Positions 32,262-41,171 of a stretch of 64,000 bases of DNA are shown here, in pieces. The stretch is from contig CBFGTM010000001.1 of assembly GCA_965652025.1 (NCBI GenBank), positions 71,982-135,981 of the forward strand, read 5' to 3'. Below the pieces are notes generated by a model, which saw only the letters and a program-made list of their open reading frames with translations, had not been told where the DNA came from and searched no databases. The first letter of the stretch is position 1, and every line of letters begins with the position of its first letter. This stretch comes from CAVVWJ01 sp965652025. GTDB taxonomy: Bacteria > Gemmatimonadota > Gemmatimonadetes > Gemmatimonadales > GWC2-71-9. The position numbers and the translations under genes are program-made.

Positions 32262-34535
32262 GTGCGCCCACCGTTCTCCGATCTTCTCAGAGTGGTCATG
32301 CAGTTCACCGACGAATGGCTGGTCCCCTCCATCGAGACCCTCCTATCGGCTGAGGCCATCAAGGCACTCAGGGAAGAGGACGGTCCTGCAGGCTCCCTCT
32401 GGGAGCTTCTGGTCCAACGCAAGCTCGCAACCAACGATCAGGTCCTCGGCGCTATCGCCGCCCGGTTCCGCTTTCCGATCGCCGATCTGGCCAAGAGTGT
32501 GGCCAAGCTGAACACCACGGTTCCGGAGCAGCTGGCCCGCAAGTTCAACGTGGTGCCGGTACGCCAGACCGATTCCTACCTCGAAGTGGCCACAGCAAAT
32601 CCGTTCGACATCGATGCCGAAAAGATGCTTGCCTTTGCAACCGGGCGAGAAGTGCGCATGCTGCTCGGCTCGCCCTCGAGGATCCGGGAAAAGTTGGATG
32701 AGATCTATCGGGAGACTGAGACGGCCGTGGCCCGACTCCTGGAGGGCATGGGCAGTGACTTCGAGGTGGAGCAGATCAAGGAAGACGAGGAGAACGCCGC
32801 CAGCGAAGCGCAAGCGAGCCAGCGCCCCATCCTCAAGCTAGTCGACACCATGATCGCCGACGGGATTACCAACCGGGCCAGCGACATCCACGTCGAGCCG
32901 ATCGAGGGCGGAGTGGTCGTGCGCTACCGGATCGACGGGGTGCTGCGCCAGATGATGAAGATTCCCAAGAGCGCGGGCGTCCCTCTGATTTCCCGCATCA
33001 AAATCATGTCCAAGCTGGACATCGCCGACCGGTTGCGGCCTCAGGACGGCAGGGCGCGAGTGTCGGTCAACGGCGAGGCGGTCGACCTCCGGGTGTCGAC
33101 CCTTCCCGCCTCCCATGGCGAGAAGGTGGTCATCCGGGTGCTGAATCAAAAGGCAACCACTCTGGCCCTCGACTCGCTGGGGCTTGCCGAGGACGAGCAG
33201 AAGGCGATCCGCGCTCTGCTGGCGTACAAGGAGGGCATCATCCTGGTGACCGGCCCCACCGGCTCCGGGAAGACGACCACGCTCTACTCGGCGCTCCGAG
33301 CGGTCCAGGGCACCGGGGTCAATATTGTCACCGTCGAGGATCCGGTCGAATACCGGCTGGGCGAGAACATCGTGCAGGTCCAGGTAAACGAAAAGGCGGG
33401 TCTGACCTTCGCCGCGGCACTGCGATCAATCCTCCGGCAGGACCCCGATGTGGTCCTGGTCGGCGAGATCCGGGACAAGGAAACGGCCCAGATTGCGCTC
33501 CAGGCCTCGCTCACCGGACACCTGGTTCTCTCGACGCTGCACACCAACGATGCCCCCAACACCGTAACCCGCCTGGTGGACATCGGGATGGAGTCGTACA
33601 AAATCGCGCCGGCCCTGCGCGGCATCGTCGCCCAGCGTTTGATGCGGCGCCTTTGCAAGAATTGCCGCCAGGTAGCCACGGATCCAGTCAGCGAGCGCCT
33701 GGCTCCGTTCGTTCCCAAGGGAGCGACGCTCCACCAGGCGGTCGGATGCTCGGACTGCTCGATGACGGGGTATCGCGGACGGTTCAGCATCGTGGAAGTG
33801 TTGACGATGAATCCGGACCTGGAGCGGAAGATTGCAGCCGGGGCCACGGCCGAGAAGATTGCGGAGGCGGCCAGGCAGGCAGGGATGCGCAGCCTGTGGG
33901 GCAGTGGTCTCCGCCATGTGCTCTCGGGCGAGTCGACGTTCGAGGAGCTGATGCGGGTTACCGAATTCCCCCGGGAGGAAGAGCCGGCGGCTGCTCCGGA
34001 GCCCACCAGGCGGGGAGGCCGCGGCCCAACCGCGACTGCTTCTTCGGCGCCGGCGCCCGCCGCAGCTGCCCCGACGGAGGTTTCCGAGCTTCACATGGAC
34101 ATGGAGCTCCTGGAGGAGCCGGGCCGTACCGATGAGATCCTCAGTGCGGGCCGGGGGCAGGGCGCATGCGTTCTCCTGGTCGAAGACGAGGAACAGCTGC
34201 GCCGGGTCATGAAAGATCTGCTGCAGCGAGAAGGATACCGGGTGGCCGAGGCCCGGGACGGCATTCAAGCGCTCGACGAGGTAGACCGGTTTGCGCCTGA
34301 TGTCATTATCCTCGACCTCAACCTTCCCGGGCTCGATGGATATGGAGTGCTGCAACAGCTTCGCTCCCGGCCGGCTACCCGGGGGATCCCCATCATGGTC
34401 CTCACGGCCAAGGGCGATGAGGACAACGAGGTGCGCGTCTTCGAGCTGGGTGCCGACGACTTCGTGACCAAGCCATTCCGAGCCCGCTCACTGACCGCGC
34501 GGCTGGAGGCCGTAATCGGTCGCCATCGCGCTTGA
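32262..34535 (+). CDS. PilB/GspE-type secretion ATPase fused to a response-regulator receiver
   Basis: The 757-residue product has an MshEN-like N-terminal domain (about 15-150), a GspE/PilB ATPase core with Walker A GPTGSGKTTT near 330, Walker B DPDVVLVGEIRD near 395 and two CxxC pairs (LCKNCRQ near 465, GCSDCS near 500) for the zinc subdomain. A Pro/Ala linker (about 570-630) leads to a full receiver domain at 634-757: VEDEE acidic pocket, ILDLNLPGLDG phosphoacceptor, VLTAKGD and TKPF. Type IV pilus and type II secretion ATPases normally lack such a domain. Start GTG 32262 has AGGGACT upstream; ATG 32298 is an alternative. No pil or gsp genes are adjacent. Confidence 0.92.
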   Translation: MRPPFSDLLRVVMQFTDEWLVPSIETLLSAEAIKALREEDGPAGSLWELLVQRKLATNDQVLGAIAARFRFPIADLAKSVAKLNTTVPEQLARKFNVVPVRQTDSYLEVATANPFDIDAEKMLAFATGREVRMLLGSPSRIREKLDEIYRETETAVARLLEGMGSDFEVEQIKEDEENAASEAQASQRPILKLVDTMIADGITNRASDIHVEPIEGGVVVRYRIDGVLRQMMKIPKSAGVPLISRIKIMSKLDIADRLRPQDGRARVSVNGEAVDLRVSTLPASHGEKVVIRVLNQKATTLALDSLGLAEDEQKAIRALLAYKEGIILVTGPTGSGKTTTLYSALRAVQGTGVNIVTVEDPVEYRLGENIVQVQVNEKAGLTFAAALRSILRQDPDVVLVGEIRDKETAQIALQASLTGHLVLSTLHTNDAPNTVTRLVDIGMESYKIAPALRGIVAQRLMRRLCKNCRQVATDPVSERLAPFVPKGATLHQAVGCSDCSMTGYRGRFSIVEVLTMNPDLERKIAAGATAEKIAEAARQAGMRSLWGSGLRHVLSGESTFEELMRVTEFPREEEPAAAPEPTRRGGRGPTATASSAPAPAAAAPTEVSELHMDMELLEEPGRTDEILSAGRGQGACVLLVEDEEQLRRVMKDLLQREGYRVAEARDGIQALDEVDRFAPDVIILDLNLPGLDGYGVLQQLRSRPATRGIPIMVLTAKGDEDNEVRVFELGADDFVTKPFRARSLTARLEAVIGRHRA

Positions 34536-34618
34536 CGCAGCACTACTTCCGCCTCACACTGGACTAACACCCACCGCTACAACATCCCGGCACGGGTCTC
34601 ATTCGCTGAGCGACCCCC

Positions 34619-35083
34619 ATGACTTCGGTACGAGTCTCATTGGTGGATGTGTACGTAGTCCGGATAGCCGGCGCCGGACTCGAGTACCTCACCTTGCGTC
34701 GAGCGCCGGAAGGCCGGTGTCCCGGCTCCTGGGAAAGTGTCCACGGGCACATCGAGCCCTCGGAGCTCCCGGCAGAGGCGGCTGCACGAGAGCTGGCCGA
34801 GGAGACTGGTCTCACTTCGGAACGGTTATACAACCTGAGCCGGGTCGAGCTATTCTACCAGCACCGGAGCAATGAGGTGGCGCTGGTGCCGGTCTTTGTC
34901 GCATTCGTATCCCTCGAAGCGCGGGTCCGGCTCGGCCCGGAGCACGAGGCCTTCGAGTGGCTCGCCCTGGAGGCCGCGCGGGCGCGGTATGCCTGGCCTC
35001 GTGAACGGCGAGCGCTCGAGGATATTGCCCTGCTGCTCGGCAGCGGCAGTGCCGGGCCAGTGGAGGACGTCCTTCGGGTGTGA
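34619..35083 (+). CDS. Nudix hydrolase
   Basis: A 154-residue protein. The Nudix box reads GHIEPSELPAEAAARELAEE followed by TGL near 42-64, matching Gx5Ex7REUxEExGU exactly. The C-terminal EHEAFEWLALEAARARYAWP is reminiscent of dihydroneopterin-triphosphate pyrophosphatase-like members. The substrate cannot be set from sequence. Its stop overlaps the GTG of the following beta-helix gene. Confidence 0.88.
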   Translation: MTSVRVSLVDVYVVRIAGAGLEYLTLRRAPEGRCPGSWESVHGHIEPSELPAEAAARELAEETGLTSERLYNLSRVELFYQHRSNEVALVPVFVAFVSLEARVRLGPEHEAFEWLALEAARARYAWPRERRALEDIALLLGSGSAGPVEDVLRV

Positions 35084-36516
35084 TCATGATCTTGGCGGTA
35101 CTCTCAGTTGCTTCTCTCCTGGCGACGCCGCTTCCATCGCTGGCGGCGGCGCCGTGCATCCGCCCCACTCGCGCGGGCACTCAGGTCCAGGGCGAAGTGC
35201 GGATCTGTCCCGGCCGGTATCGCATTGCCGATCCTACCGAGCAGGGGATCATCATTGCCGCGGCCACGGGAACCCACATCGATCTCACCGGGGTCACGCT
35301 CGAAAGTGGCGATTCGGTGCCCAATCGTTTCGTGGGCTCGGGGATCACCAGCCGGGGGGTGGACGCGGTGATTGTCACCGGGGGAACGGTCCGCGGCTAC
35401 CGCTACGGCATCCGGTTGGAGGGAGGGAGATCGCATCGGATCAGCGGATCGAACCTCTCCGGCAGCCGAAGCCAGGCGGATCAGTCCACTCCTGCTCGCC
35501 CGGTGGCTACGGACCAACTCAACCTGACCCGGCCCGATTCCTTCGAGCGCTACGGCGGCGGGATCCTGTTACGGCGAACAACCGGGGCCAGCATTACCGG
35601 TATCATGGCACGGGGTGCTCAGAACGGGATCGCCTTGCTGGAGGTGCGCGACAGCTACGTCGCCGACAACGACGTGTCGATGAACAACGGCTGGGGCATC
35701 CATCTATGGCGGTCATCCCGCAACGTGATCGCCCGCAACGGAGCCCAGCACACCCGTCGCTGCGACACCCAGGTCCCGGCGGCGGACTGCGGAGCCGCGG
35801 CCCTGCTGCTGCGTGACGCCAGCGATTCCAATACCATCGTGGACAATGACCTCACCGCGTCCAGCCTGGGTCTCTTTATCGCCGGCGAGCGCCGGGGGAT
35901 CCGTCGCTCCACCGGCAATCTGATCTATCGCAACGACGGGTCCGGCGCGCTTCGCACCGGCTTCACGGTCAGTTTCGGCTGGAACAATGATCTGGTGGAG
36001 AACCGGGCCGATAGCGCCGGTACCGGCTTCCGGCTGGACCATTCCGGCGGGTCCACCCTGCGAGGCAACACCGCCATCGGCGCTCGCAATGCCGGTATCG
36101 TGAGCGACCACGGGAGTGACAATACCATCGTCGCCAACATCTTGATCGGGGGGCCGCTGGGCATCCGGGTGGCCGCACCGCAGCAGTCCGGCGACTCCAG
36201 CCGCCGCTACCGAATCGACGACAATGTGCTGACCCGCTTGCAGCAGGGCATCGTGCTCCAGCGCACCACCCGGGCCCAGGTGCGGGGCAACGTCTTTGAT
36301 GGAGTGGGCGATGGTCTGGTGATCGACGGGGACGGACACGCGAGCGAGGTGACCGGAAACGTGTTTCTCCGCGCCTCCGGATGGTTCATCGAGGCACCCG
36401 ATCTTGCTGCGGGAGGGAATTACTGGGCCACGGCCGACGCGTCCACCACTACTGCCAAGGTCAAGGGCAGAATCAGTGTGCTTCCGTGGAAGCCGGCCAG
36501 TGCGGCTGGGTATTGA
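35080..36516 (+). CDS. NosD-like right-handed beta-helix exported protein
   Basis: A 478-residue protein with a short signal peptide (MIMILAVLSVASLLATPLPS, start GTG 35080 or ATG 35086). From about 80 the sequence is built of turns of ~22 residues with Asn ladders (ITGIMARGAQNGIALLEVRD, DSNTIVDNDLTASSLGLFIA), the CASH/NosD parallel beta-helix. Such domains bind or cleave polysaccharides or help assemble copper sites in nitrous-oxide reductase. No nos genes are nearby, so a carbohydrate or surface role is more likely. Its last 44 bases overlap the convergent histidine kinase gene. Confidence 0.8.
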   Translation: MIMILAVLSVASLLATPLPSLAAAPCIRPTRAGTQVQGEVRICPGRYRIADPTEQGIIIAAATGTHIDLTGVTLESGDSVPNRFVGSGITSRGVDAVIVTGGTVRGYRYGIRLEGGRSHRISGSNLSGSRSQADQSTPARPVATDQLNLTRPDSFERYGGGILLRRTTGASITGIMARGAQNGIALLEVRDSYVADNDVSMNNGWGIHLWRSSRNVIARNGAQHTRRCDTQVPAADCGAAALLLRDASDSNTIVDNDLTASSLGLFIAGERRGIRRSTGNLIYRNDGSGALRTGFTVSFGWNNDLVENRADSAGTGFRLDHSGGSTLRGNTAIGARNAGIVSDHGSDNTIVANILIGGPLGIRVAAPQQSGDSSRRYRIDDNVLTRLQQGIVLQRTTRAQVRGNVFDGVGDGLVIDGDGHASEVTGNVFLRASGWFIEAPDLAAGGNYWATADASTTTAKVKGRISVLPWKPASAAGY

Positions 36517-38752
36517 AGATCTCCTGCGCCATCAGCCGGACGTCGCGCGGATTGAGCGGCTTGGACACCCGGCGAACCGACAAGCCGGACAGCTGCGCCA
36601 CCCGGTCCTCCTCGCCGGTGCAAGCCACCAGGAGACGATTCCTGGCATAGGGGCACGCCTGCAGCAGTGCCCGGGTAAACGGTTCCGCGCTTCCCGCCGC
36701 CAGCTGGTTATCCGCAATGATCAGATCGTACTTGCCATCACGGGCCAGCTTCAGGGCCTGTTCTCCTGACCGTACGGCTTCAACCGCGAAGCCCTCGGGG
36801 GCAAAGAGCGCACTGATCAACCGGTGCACCGCGGGATCCTCATCCACGACCAGGATGCGCCGGGCTGCGACCACGCCATTGCCTGGAGTATCCACCGGCT
36901 GGCTCGGCACCGCCGCTGCGTAAACCGGCAGCACGATCCGGAACTCGGCGCCCCCCTCTGGCGGAGCCTCGTAGGTCAGGTCACCACCGTGCGCCTTTAC
37001 CAGCCCGTAGCTGAGCGACAGTCCCAGCCCGGTCCCTTCTCCCGGCGCCTTGGTGGTGAAGAAAGGGGTGAAAAGGTAGGGAGCGAGGTGCTTAGGAACG
37101 CCGGAGCCGTTGTCGCGGACCCGAACTTCGACCTCGTTGTCGGCCCGGCCGGTAATCAACGTGATGCGGCGCGGCTGCCCCGACTCGAGCCCGGACACCG
37201 CCTGCACCGCATTGGTCACCAGATTGAGCAGTACCTGCTGCAGCTCATAGCGGTCGCCAAGGACGACGACCGGCTCCTGGCTCAGCTCCGAGTCGAGCTC
37301 AATGCCATGCAGCTGCAGCTCGTAGACGATCAACAGTGAGGTCCGAGTGACCACGTCGTTGAGGTCTACCGCCGTCTTCTCGGCAACCCCTCCCTTGCGG
37401 GCGAAGGTCAGCAGGTTGCGGACGATCCTCCCGGCACGCTCCGCCTGGTCGTGAATGACCCGCAGATGCTCCCGCGGCACATCGGGATGGGGCGGCCGCT
37501 CCAGCAGCAGTTCCGCCAGGCCAGCGATAGAGGTGAGCGGATTGTTGAGCTCGTGGGCCACACCGGAAACCAGCTGGCCAATGGACGCCATCTTGTCGTT
37601 CTGAATGATCTGAGCTTCCAGCATCCGCTGCTCGGTAACGTCCTCGATGAGAATGACGGCGGAGCCGGGCTGTCCCTCGGCAAGGGGGGCAGCTGTGAGC
37701 CGGAGCACGCGCTGTGTCTGCTCCAGCCGGACGACCAGAGGCTGGCTCCTTTCGCGCCGGTAGGTGGCCTGAATGAGATCGCCGACCGGCCCGGATGCTC
37801 CGGAGAAGAGCTCGGAGAAGTCTCGGCCGATCAACTCTGATTCGGGAACTTCGGCCAGATCCCCCAGCGCCCGATTGGCCCGCAGAATGCTCCCCCCTGG
37901 TCCCACCACCGCTATGCCCTCAGTCAGCGCATTGAAAGCGGTTTCCCACTCCTCCTCACTGCGGCGCACCATCTCATAGAGCCGGCTGTTGGCCAGCACC
38001 ACCGAGGCGTTAGTGGCCACGGTCGAGAGCAGCCACAGGTCCTCGGTGGTGAACGGGCCTCCGCGGCGATCCGCTACGGCCAGCGCTCCCATGGTAATTC
38101 CCTGAGCGCGCAGAGGTGCCACGGCAGCGGAGCGCACCATGAGCCCAGCGATGAGCTCGACCGTGGGAGTCTCGACTCCCTGGGCCACCTCGATGCGGTC
38201 CCGGCCGATGGCAAAGCGAACCAGCGCACTCTCCGATTCCTCGCTCACCCGGCTGAGCAACGGCTCCAACGTGCCGGAGGCGGCCACCACGCGCAGCATT
38301 CTCCCCTCCATCTCCGCCAGCACGACGATGGCTCCGTCCGCCTGGAGGAAGCGGGCTGCGTACTTGGCAACCTGGTCTACTACCCGATCGAGCTGGATGG
38401 ATTCGGACAGGACGTAGCTCAGCTCCTGCAGCGAAAAGAGCTCGCTGATGCGGCGGTCGACCTGGACCGCGAGCTGGTCGGCCTTGGTCTCGGCGTCCTG
38501 CGAGCGACGATGGGTGCGAATGAGCGCGGCCCAAAGCGTCCCGAGCACACTGGCCGTCGCAAACGCGAAGATGAACCAGACCCGGTGTTGCGCCCAGCCG
38601 GCCACCAGCACCAGGAGCGCTGCCGTAACCAGGAGCAGCGGCAGCTCCCAGAATTGGCGCCAGACTGAGAGAACCAGAAGAGTGACCCCGGCGAGGATGA
38701 AGCCCAGGACCGGAAAAGTGGGGAGGGGATCAGCCACCAGCACGGCGGCCAC
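36473..38752 (-). CDS. Membrane hybrid histidine kinase with GAF, PAS and receiver domains
   Basis: The 759-residue protein has N-terminal hydrophobic helices, GAF (about 115-260), PAS (265-380), HisKA with GVAHELNNPLTS (His near 400), HATPase with N-box NLVTNAVQAV and GTGLGLSLSYG near 580, and a receiver at about 628-750 (IIADNQLAAG phosphoacceptor, VACTGEE, SKPLNP). The start is uncertain: the frame stays open and hydrophobic (SIATVAAGALLTSVVAAVLVA) upstream to about 38824 without ATG, GTG or TTG, and only CTG at 38824 would include this first helix. It is adjacent to a hexapeptide acyltransferase gene. The input signal and output target are unknown. Confidence 0.88.
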   Translation of the reverse strand: MAAVLVADPLPTFPVLGFILAGVTLLVLSVWRQFWELPLLLVTAALLVLVAGWAQHRVWFIFAFATASVLGTLWAALIRTHRRSQDAETKADQLAVQVDRRISELFSLQELSYVLSESIQLDRVVDQVAKYAARFLQADGAIVVLAEMEGRMLRVVAASGTLEPLLSRVSEESESALVRFAIGRDRIEVAQGVETPTVELIAGLMVRSAAVAPLRAQGITMGALAVADRRGGPFTTEDLWLLSTVATNASVVLANSRLYEMVRRSEEEWETAFNALTEGIAVVGPGGSILRANRALGDLAEVPESELIGRDFSELFSGASGPVGDLIQATYRRERSQPLVVRLEQTQRVLRLTAAPLAEGQPGSAVILIEDVTEQRMLEAQIIQNDKMASIGQLVSGVAHELNNPLTSIAGLAELLLERPPHPDVPREHLRVIHDQAERAGRIVRNLLTFARKGGVAEKTAVDLNDVVTRTSLLIVYELQLHGIELDSELSQEPVVVLGDRYELQQVLLNLVTNAVQAVSGLESGQPRRITLITGRADNEVEVRVRDNGSGVPKHLAPYLFTPFFTTKAPGEGTGLGLSLSYGLVKAHGGDLTYEAPPEGGAEFRIVLPVYAAAVPSQPVDTPGNGVVAARRILVVDEDPAVHRLISALFAPEGFAVEAVRSGEQALKLARDGKYDLIIADNQLAAGSAEPFTRALLQACPYARNRLLVACTGEEDRVAQLSGLSVRRVSKPLNPRDVRLMAQEIFNTQPHWPASTEAH

Positions 38753-38825
38753 GACCGAGGTGAGAAGTGCCCCTGCCGCAACGGTGGCGATCGAGAGGCG
38801 GGCCGAACCCGTCCGGCGAGCCAGG

Positions 38826-39668
38826 TCAGCCCTCCCGCTGCTGGCTTCGGGCCACTCGCTCGGTCACATAGGCCTCCGGCGGGGCGTTGGGCTTGACCCG
38901 AATGGACTTGGCTGGAATGCCGACATTGACGTGGTAGGGGCGGACATCCTTGGTGGCCACGGCGTTGGCGCCCACCATCGCATTCCGTCCTACCCGGACG
39001 CCGGCCAGAACCGTAGCGTGATAGGTGATCCGCACATCGTCCTCCAGAACCGTCCGGGCATTGGTAACGTCTCGCTGGTCCACGATGCTGTGGGTATGGC
39101 TGTAGATATTCGCGTAGTCCGAAATGCTCACTCGGTTTCCCAGCGTGATCCCTCCGCGGTCATCCAGCAGCACATTGCGGTGCACGACCACGTCATCTCC
39201 CACTTCGAGGTTGTATCCGAAGGAAAACTCCACGAAGTGAAAAGCCTTGAAGTTGCGTCCCACCCGGGCGAAGATGTGCTGTGCCAGGGTCCGGCGGAAC
39301 CGGACCCCTAGATGCACGTTGCCGCCGAGTGGCGACTTGTCGAAGTTTTGCCAGAGCCAGATCAGCGGCTTGACCCGGGCGTAGCGCTCCGCATCGACCT
39401 CGGCGTAATACTCCGGCTCCAGTGTCACGTTGCGAGGATCCAGCGACAGCAACGCCAGCCGGGTGGTCTCCGGAGTCTTCGGGTCCTGCAGCATCCCTTC
39501 GTAATCTTGCGCCCCAGAGTACAAAATCTGGAACAGCGCCTCCCGGGTAATACGGTGCCAATCCGCCCCCGGCTCGGCGAGCTGACCCTCGAAATCAGCC
39601 AGCCAGCGGTCGTAGAACTGTTCGGTGGCCTTGGGCAGCCGGACTTGGCGGAGGGGCAGGAGAACCAT
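38826..39668 (-). CDS. Left-handed beta-helix (hexapeptide) acyltransferase
   Basis: A 280-residue protein. The C-terminal half shows hexapeptide repeats of the LbH fold (GNRVSISDYANIYSHTHSIV, VLAGVRVGRNAMVGANAVAT) ending in VNVGIPAKSIRVKP, as in maltose/WbbJ-type O-acetyltransferases. The N-terminal 120 residues are helical and unlike the short maltose acetyltransferases. It probably transfers an acyl group to a sugar or lipid, perhaps in surface polysaccharide synthesis. It precedes the histidine kinase on the same strand with no gap. Confidence 0.82.
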   Translation of the reverse strand: MVLLPLRQVRLPKATEQFYDRWLADFEGQLAEPGADWHRITREALFQILYSGAQDYEGMLQDPKTPETTRLALLSLDPRNVTLEPEYYAEVDAERYARVKPLIWLWQNFDKSPLGGNVHLGVRFRRTLAQHIFARVGRNFKAFHFVEFSFGYNLEVGDDVVVHRNVLLDDRGGITLGNRVSISDYANIYSHTHSIVDQRDVTNARTVLEDDVRITYHATVLAGVRVGRNAMVGANAVATKDVRPYHVNVGIPAKSIRVKPNAPPEAYVTERVARSQQREG

Positions 39669-39807
39669 GGGTGCCTCGGGGCCCTGAAGTGGCGGAAGTG
39701 CGTATATGGTCGAATGATGGACGCGCGGGGGCTAGGACACCAGGGCCGGCGGGAGTGCGGATCGGAGCTGAGGAGAACCCTCCGACTCGAGCTTCAGGCG
39801 CTCCGGC

Positions 39808-40461
39808 CTAACGGCCGCTGTCAGGCCGCTGAGCTCCGGCTTTGGCGGATACCCGGGCTCGTTCCCGATTAAGCATAGACTGCTTCCCTTGCCAGTCGTC
39901 CGACTGGAGGGCGCCGTAGCTGAGAGTGAACGAGTCCTCCACCGGGATGCTCTCCTCGAACAGATAGATGGCGCTGGCCTGCTCCCGGAGATTCAGTTGT
40001 TGCGAGGTGAACTTGGAATTGAGGGGAATGAACCCAAGGGGCCGAAACACCCGGCTACGGATCTGGAGTGTGAGTGTCTGGGCATCGAATCGGACGTCGG
40101 GACGTTGGCCGAAAAAACTCACCAGTGCCAATCCTGGCTGGGCTACCCCGCCCCGGGAGGCGACTGAGTCGATCGCCCGGCGGTGGGTGTCTACCAGTCC
40201 CCGAAGCGACTGGTAAGCGTCGCGGGCAAGCAGTGGGGCCAGTCTGGAATCGAGAGGGATGAACCGGATTTCCAGGTCATCGTTCCTCACTCGAAGGGCC
40301 AGATCGTTCTGGGATAGGGATCCGAGCCCCAGTGGCAGGGGACGAGCAGACTCCGGAGACTGGCTCGGCGATTGGCTCGGCGATTGGCTTGGCGACTGGC
40401 TGCTGGCATGGCCGGCGCATCCCAGTGCGGCAAGCAGCAACACTAGCTGGCGCGGATTCAC
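39808..40461 (-). CDS. Secreted lipoprotein-like protein with SQSP repeats
   Basis: A 217-residue protein with a signal sequence containing LAALGCAGH, so lipidation at Cys15 is possible. Residues 22-37 are four SQSP units encoded by 12-base tandem repeats, a likely cell-wall-spanning or variable linker. The rest is a 150-residue domain of unknown family (LRVRNDDLEIRFIPLDSRLA, then FRPLGFIPLNSKF). The stop is 140 bases from the acyltransferase start. Its start overlaps the engB stop by 4 bases. Confidence 0.7.
   Translation of the reverse strand: MNPRQLVLLLAALGCAGHASSQSPSQSPSQSPSQSPESARPLPLGLGSLSQNDLALRVRNDDLEIRFIPLDSRLAPLLARDAYQSLRGLVDTHRRAIDSVASRGGVAQPGLALVSFFGQRPDVRFDAQTLTLQIRSRVFRPLGFIPLNSKFTSQQLNLREQASAIYLFEESIPVEDSFTLSYGALQSDDWQGKQSMLNRERARVSAKAGAQRPDSGR
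40358..40401 (-). repeat. 12-base tandem repeat encoding SQSP
   Basis: The unit GACTGGCTCGGC/GATTGGCTCGGC occurs three full times plus a partial copy on the + strand and encodes Ser-Gln-Ser-Pro on the minus strand. Copies differ at one or two third positions. A repeat that keeps the frame in a secreted protein could vary in copy number between strains. Confidence 0.85.
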
Positions 40462-41099
40462 GAAGCCTCCCTGAGGGCCGCGGCCAGGACACTCTCCGCC
40501 AGATCTGCTATGCCGGTGCCGGTGCGACTGCTGGTCACCGCCACCTGATCAGGGGTAAGGTCCAGGGCCTGGGCCAGCTCTCGCTCCCGGGTGTGAAGAG
40601 TTGATCGGGTCAATTTGTCGGCCTTAGTGAAGACCGGCAGCACCGGCCGGGCACTTTCAGTCAGCAGCTCGCGCATCTCCCGGTCCTCCCGGGACAAATC
40701 GCGACGAATATCCAGCAGCCATACAATCCCGGCCAGCGTGTGTCGGGTTTCGAGGTACCCATGCAGCAACTTCCGGTAACCCGCCCGGGCAGTCTTGCTG
40801 CTGCGGGCGAATCCGTAGCCCGGAAGATCGACCAGATAGAGCCGGGGCAGCCGGTAGAAGTTGAGCAGCGTGGTCTTCCCCGGAGATCCGCTCACCCGGG
40901 CCAAGCCGGGACGTCCAAGCAGTGCGTTCAGCAGGCTCGATTTCCCGACGTTGGAGCGCCCAATGAAGGCAATCTCCGGGAGAGGAGGATCCACCCTGAC
41001 CCTCGGATCCGGGAACGACCCCACGAACTCGACCGACTGCGACGCCAGCGGATTGACAGCCGGAATTGAATGCGATAAGGGCGCACCCTGTGCGCCCAT
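40458..41099 (-). CDS. engB: EngB/YihA ribosome-biogenesis GTPase
   Basis: A 213-residue TRAFAC GTPase: G1 GRSNVGKSS near 50, G3 DLPGYGFAR near 94, G4 TKAD near 160. GYGFA and FIGRSNVGKSSLLNAL are typical of EngB, a GTPase needed for large-subunit assembly. ATG 41099 was chosen because the longer open frame (to 41171) reads through CCGCCTGA/CCCGCTTCC word-repeat sequence. The SQSP gene follows with a 4-base overlap. Confidence 0.92.
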   Translation of the reverse strand: MGAQGAPLSHSIPAVNPLASQSVEFVGSFPDPRVRVDPPLPEIAFIGRSNVGKSSLLNALLGRPGLARVSGSPGKTTLLNFYRLPRLYLVDLPGYGFARSSKTARAGYRKLLHGYLETRHTLAGIVWLLDIRRDLSREDREMRELLTESARPVLPVFTKADKLTRSTLHTRERELAQALDLTPDQVAVTSSRTGTGIADLAESVLAAALREAS

Positions 41100-41102
41100 A
41101 CC

Positions 41103-41171
41103 GACCGCCTGACCCCCTGACCGCCCGAGCTTTCCCGCGTCCCCGCTTCCCAGCTTACCCTCTCGCCTCAC
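41103..41171. repeat. CCGCCTGACC / CCCGCTTCCC words between clpX and engB
   Basis: The 68 bases between the clpX stop and the engB start repeat CCGCCTGACC and then CCCGCTTCCCAGC and CTCGCCTCACGCCTCCC words. They resemble the 8650-8679 and 60641-60744 words. All are in one orientation, so no hairpin is evident. Confidence 0.5.

Noticed and set aside
35080..36516. Nitrous-oxide reductase accessory gene nosD
   Set aside because: The beta-helix type fits, but no nosZ, nosF or nosY genes are in the window, so that specific function is not supported.
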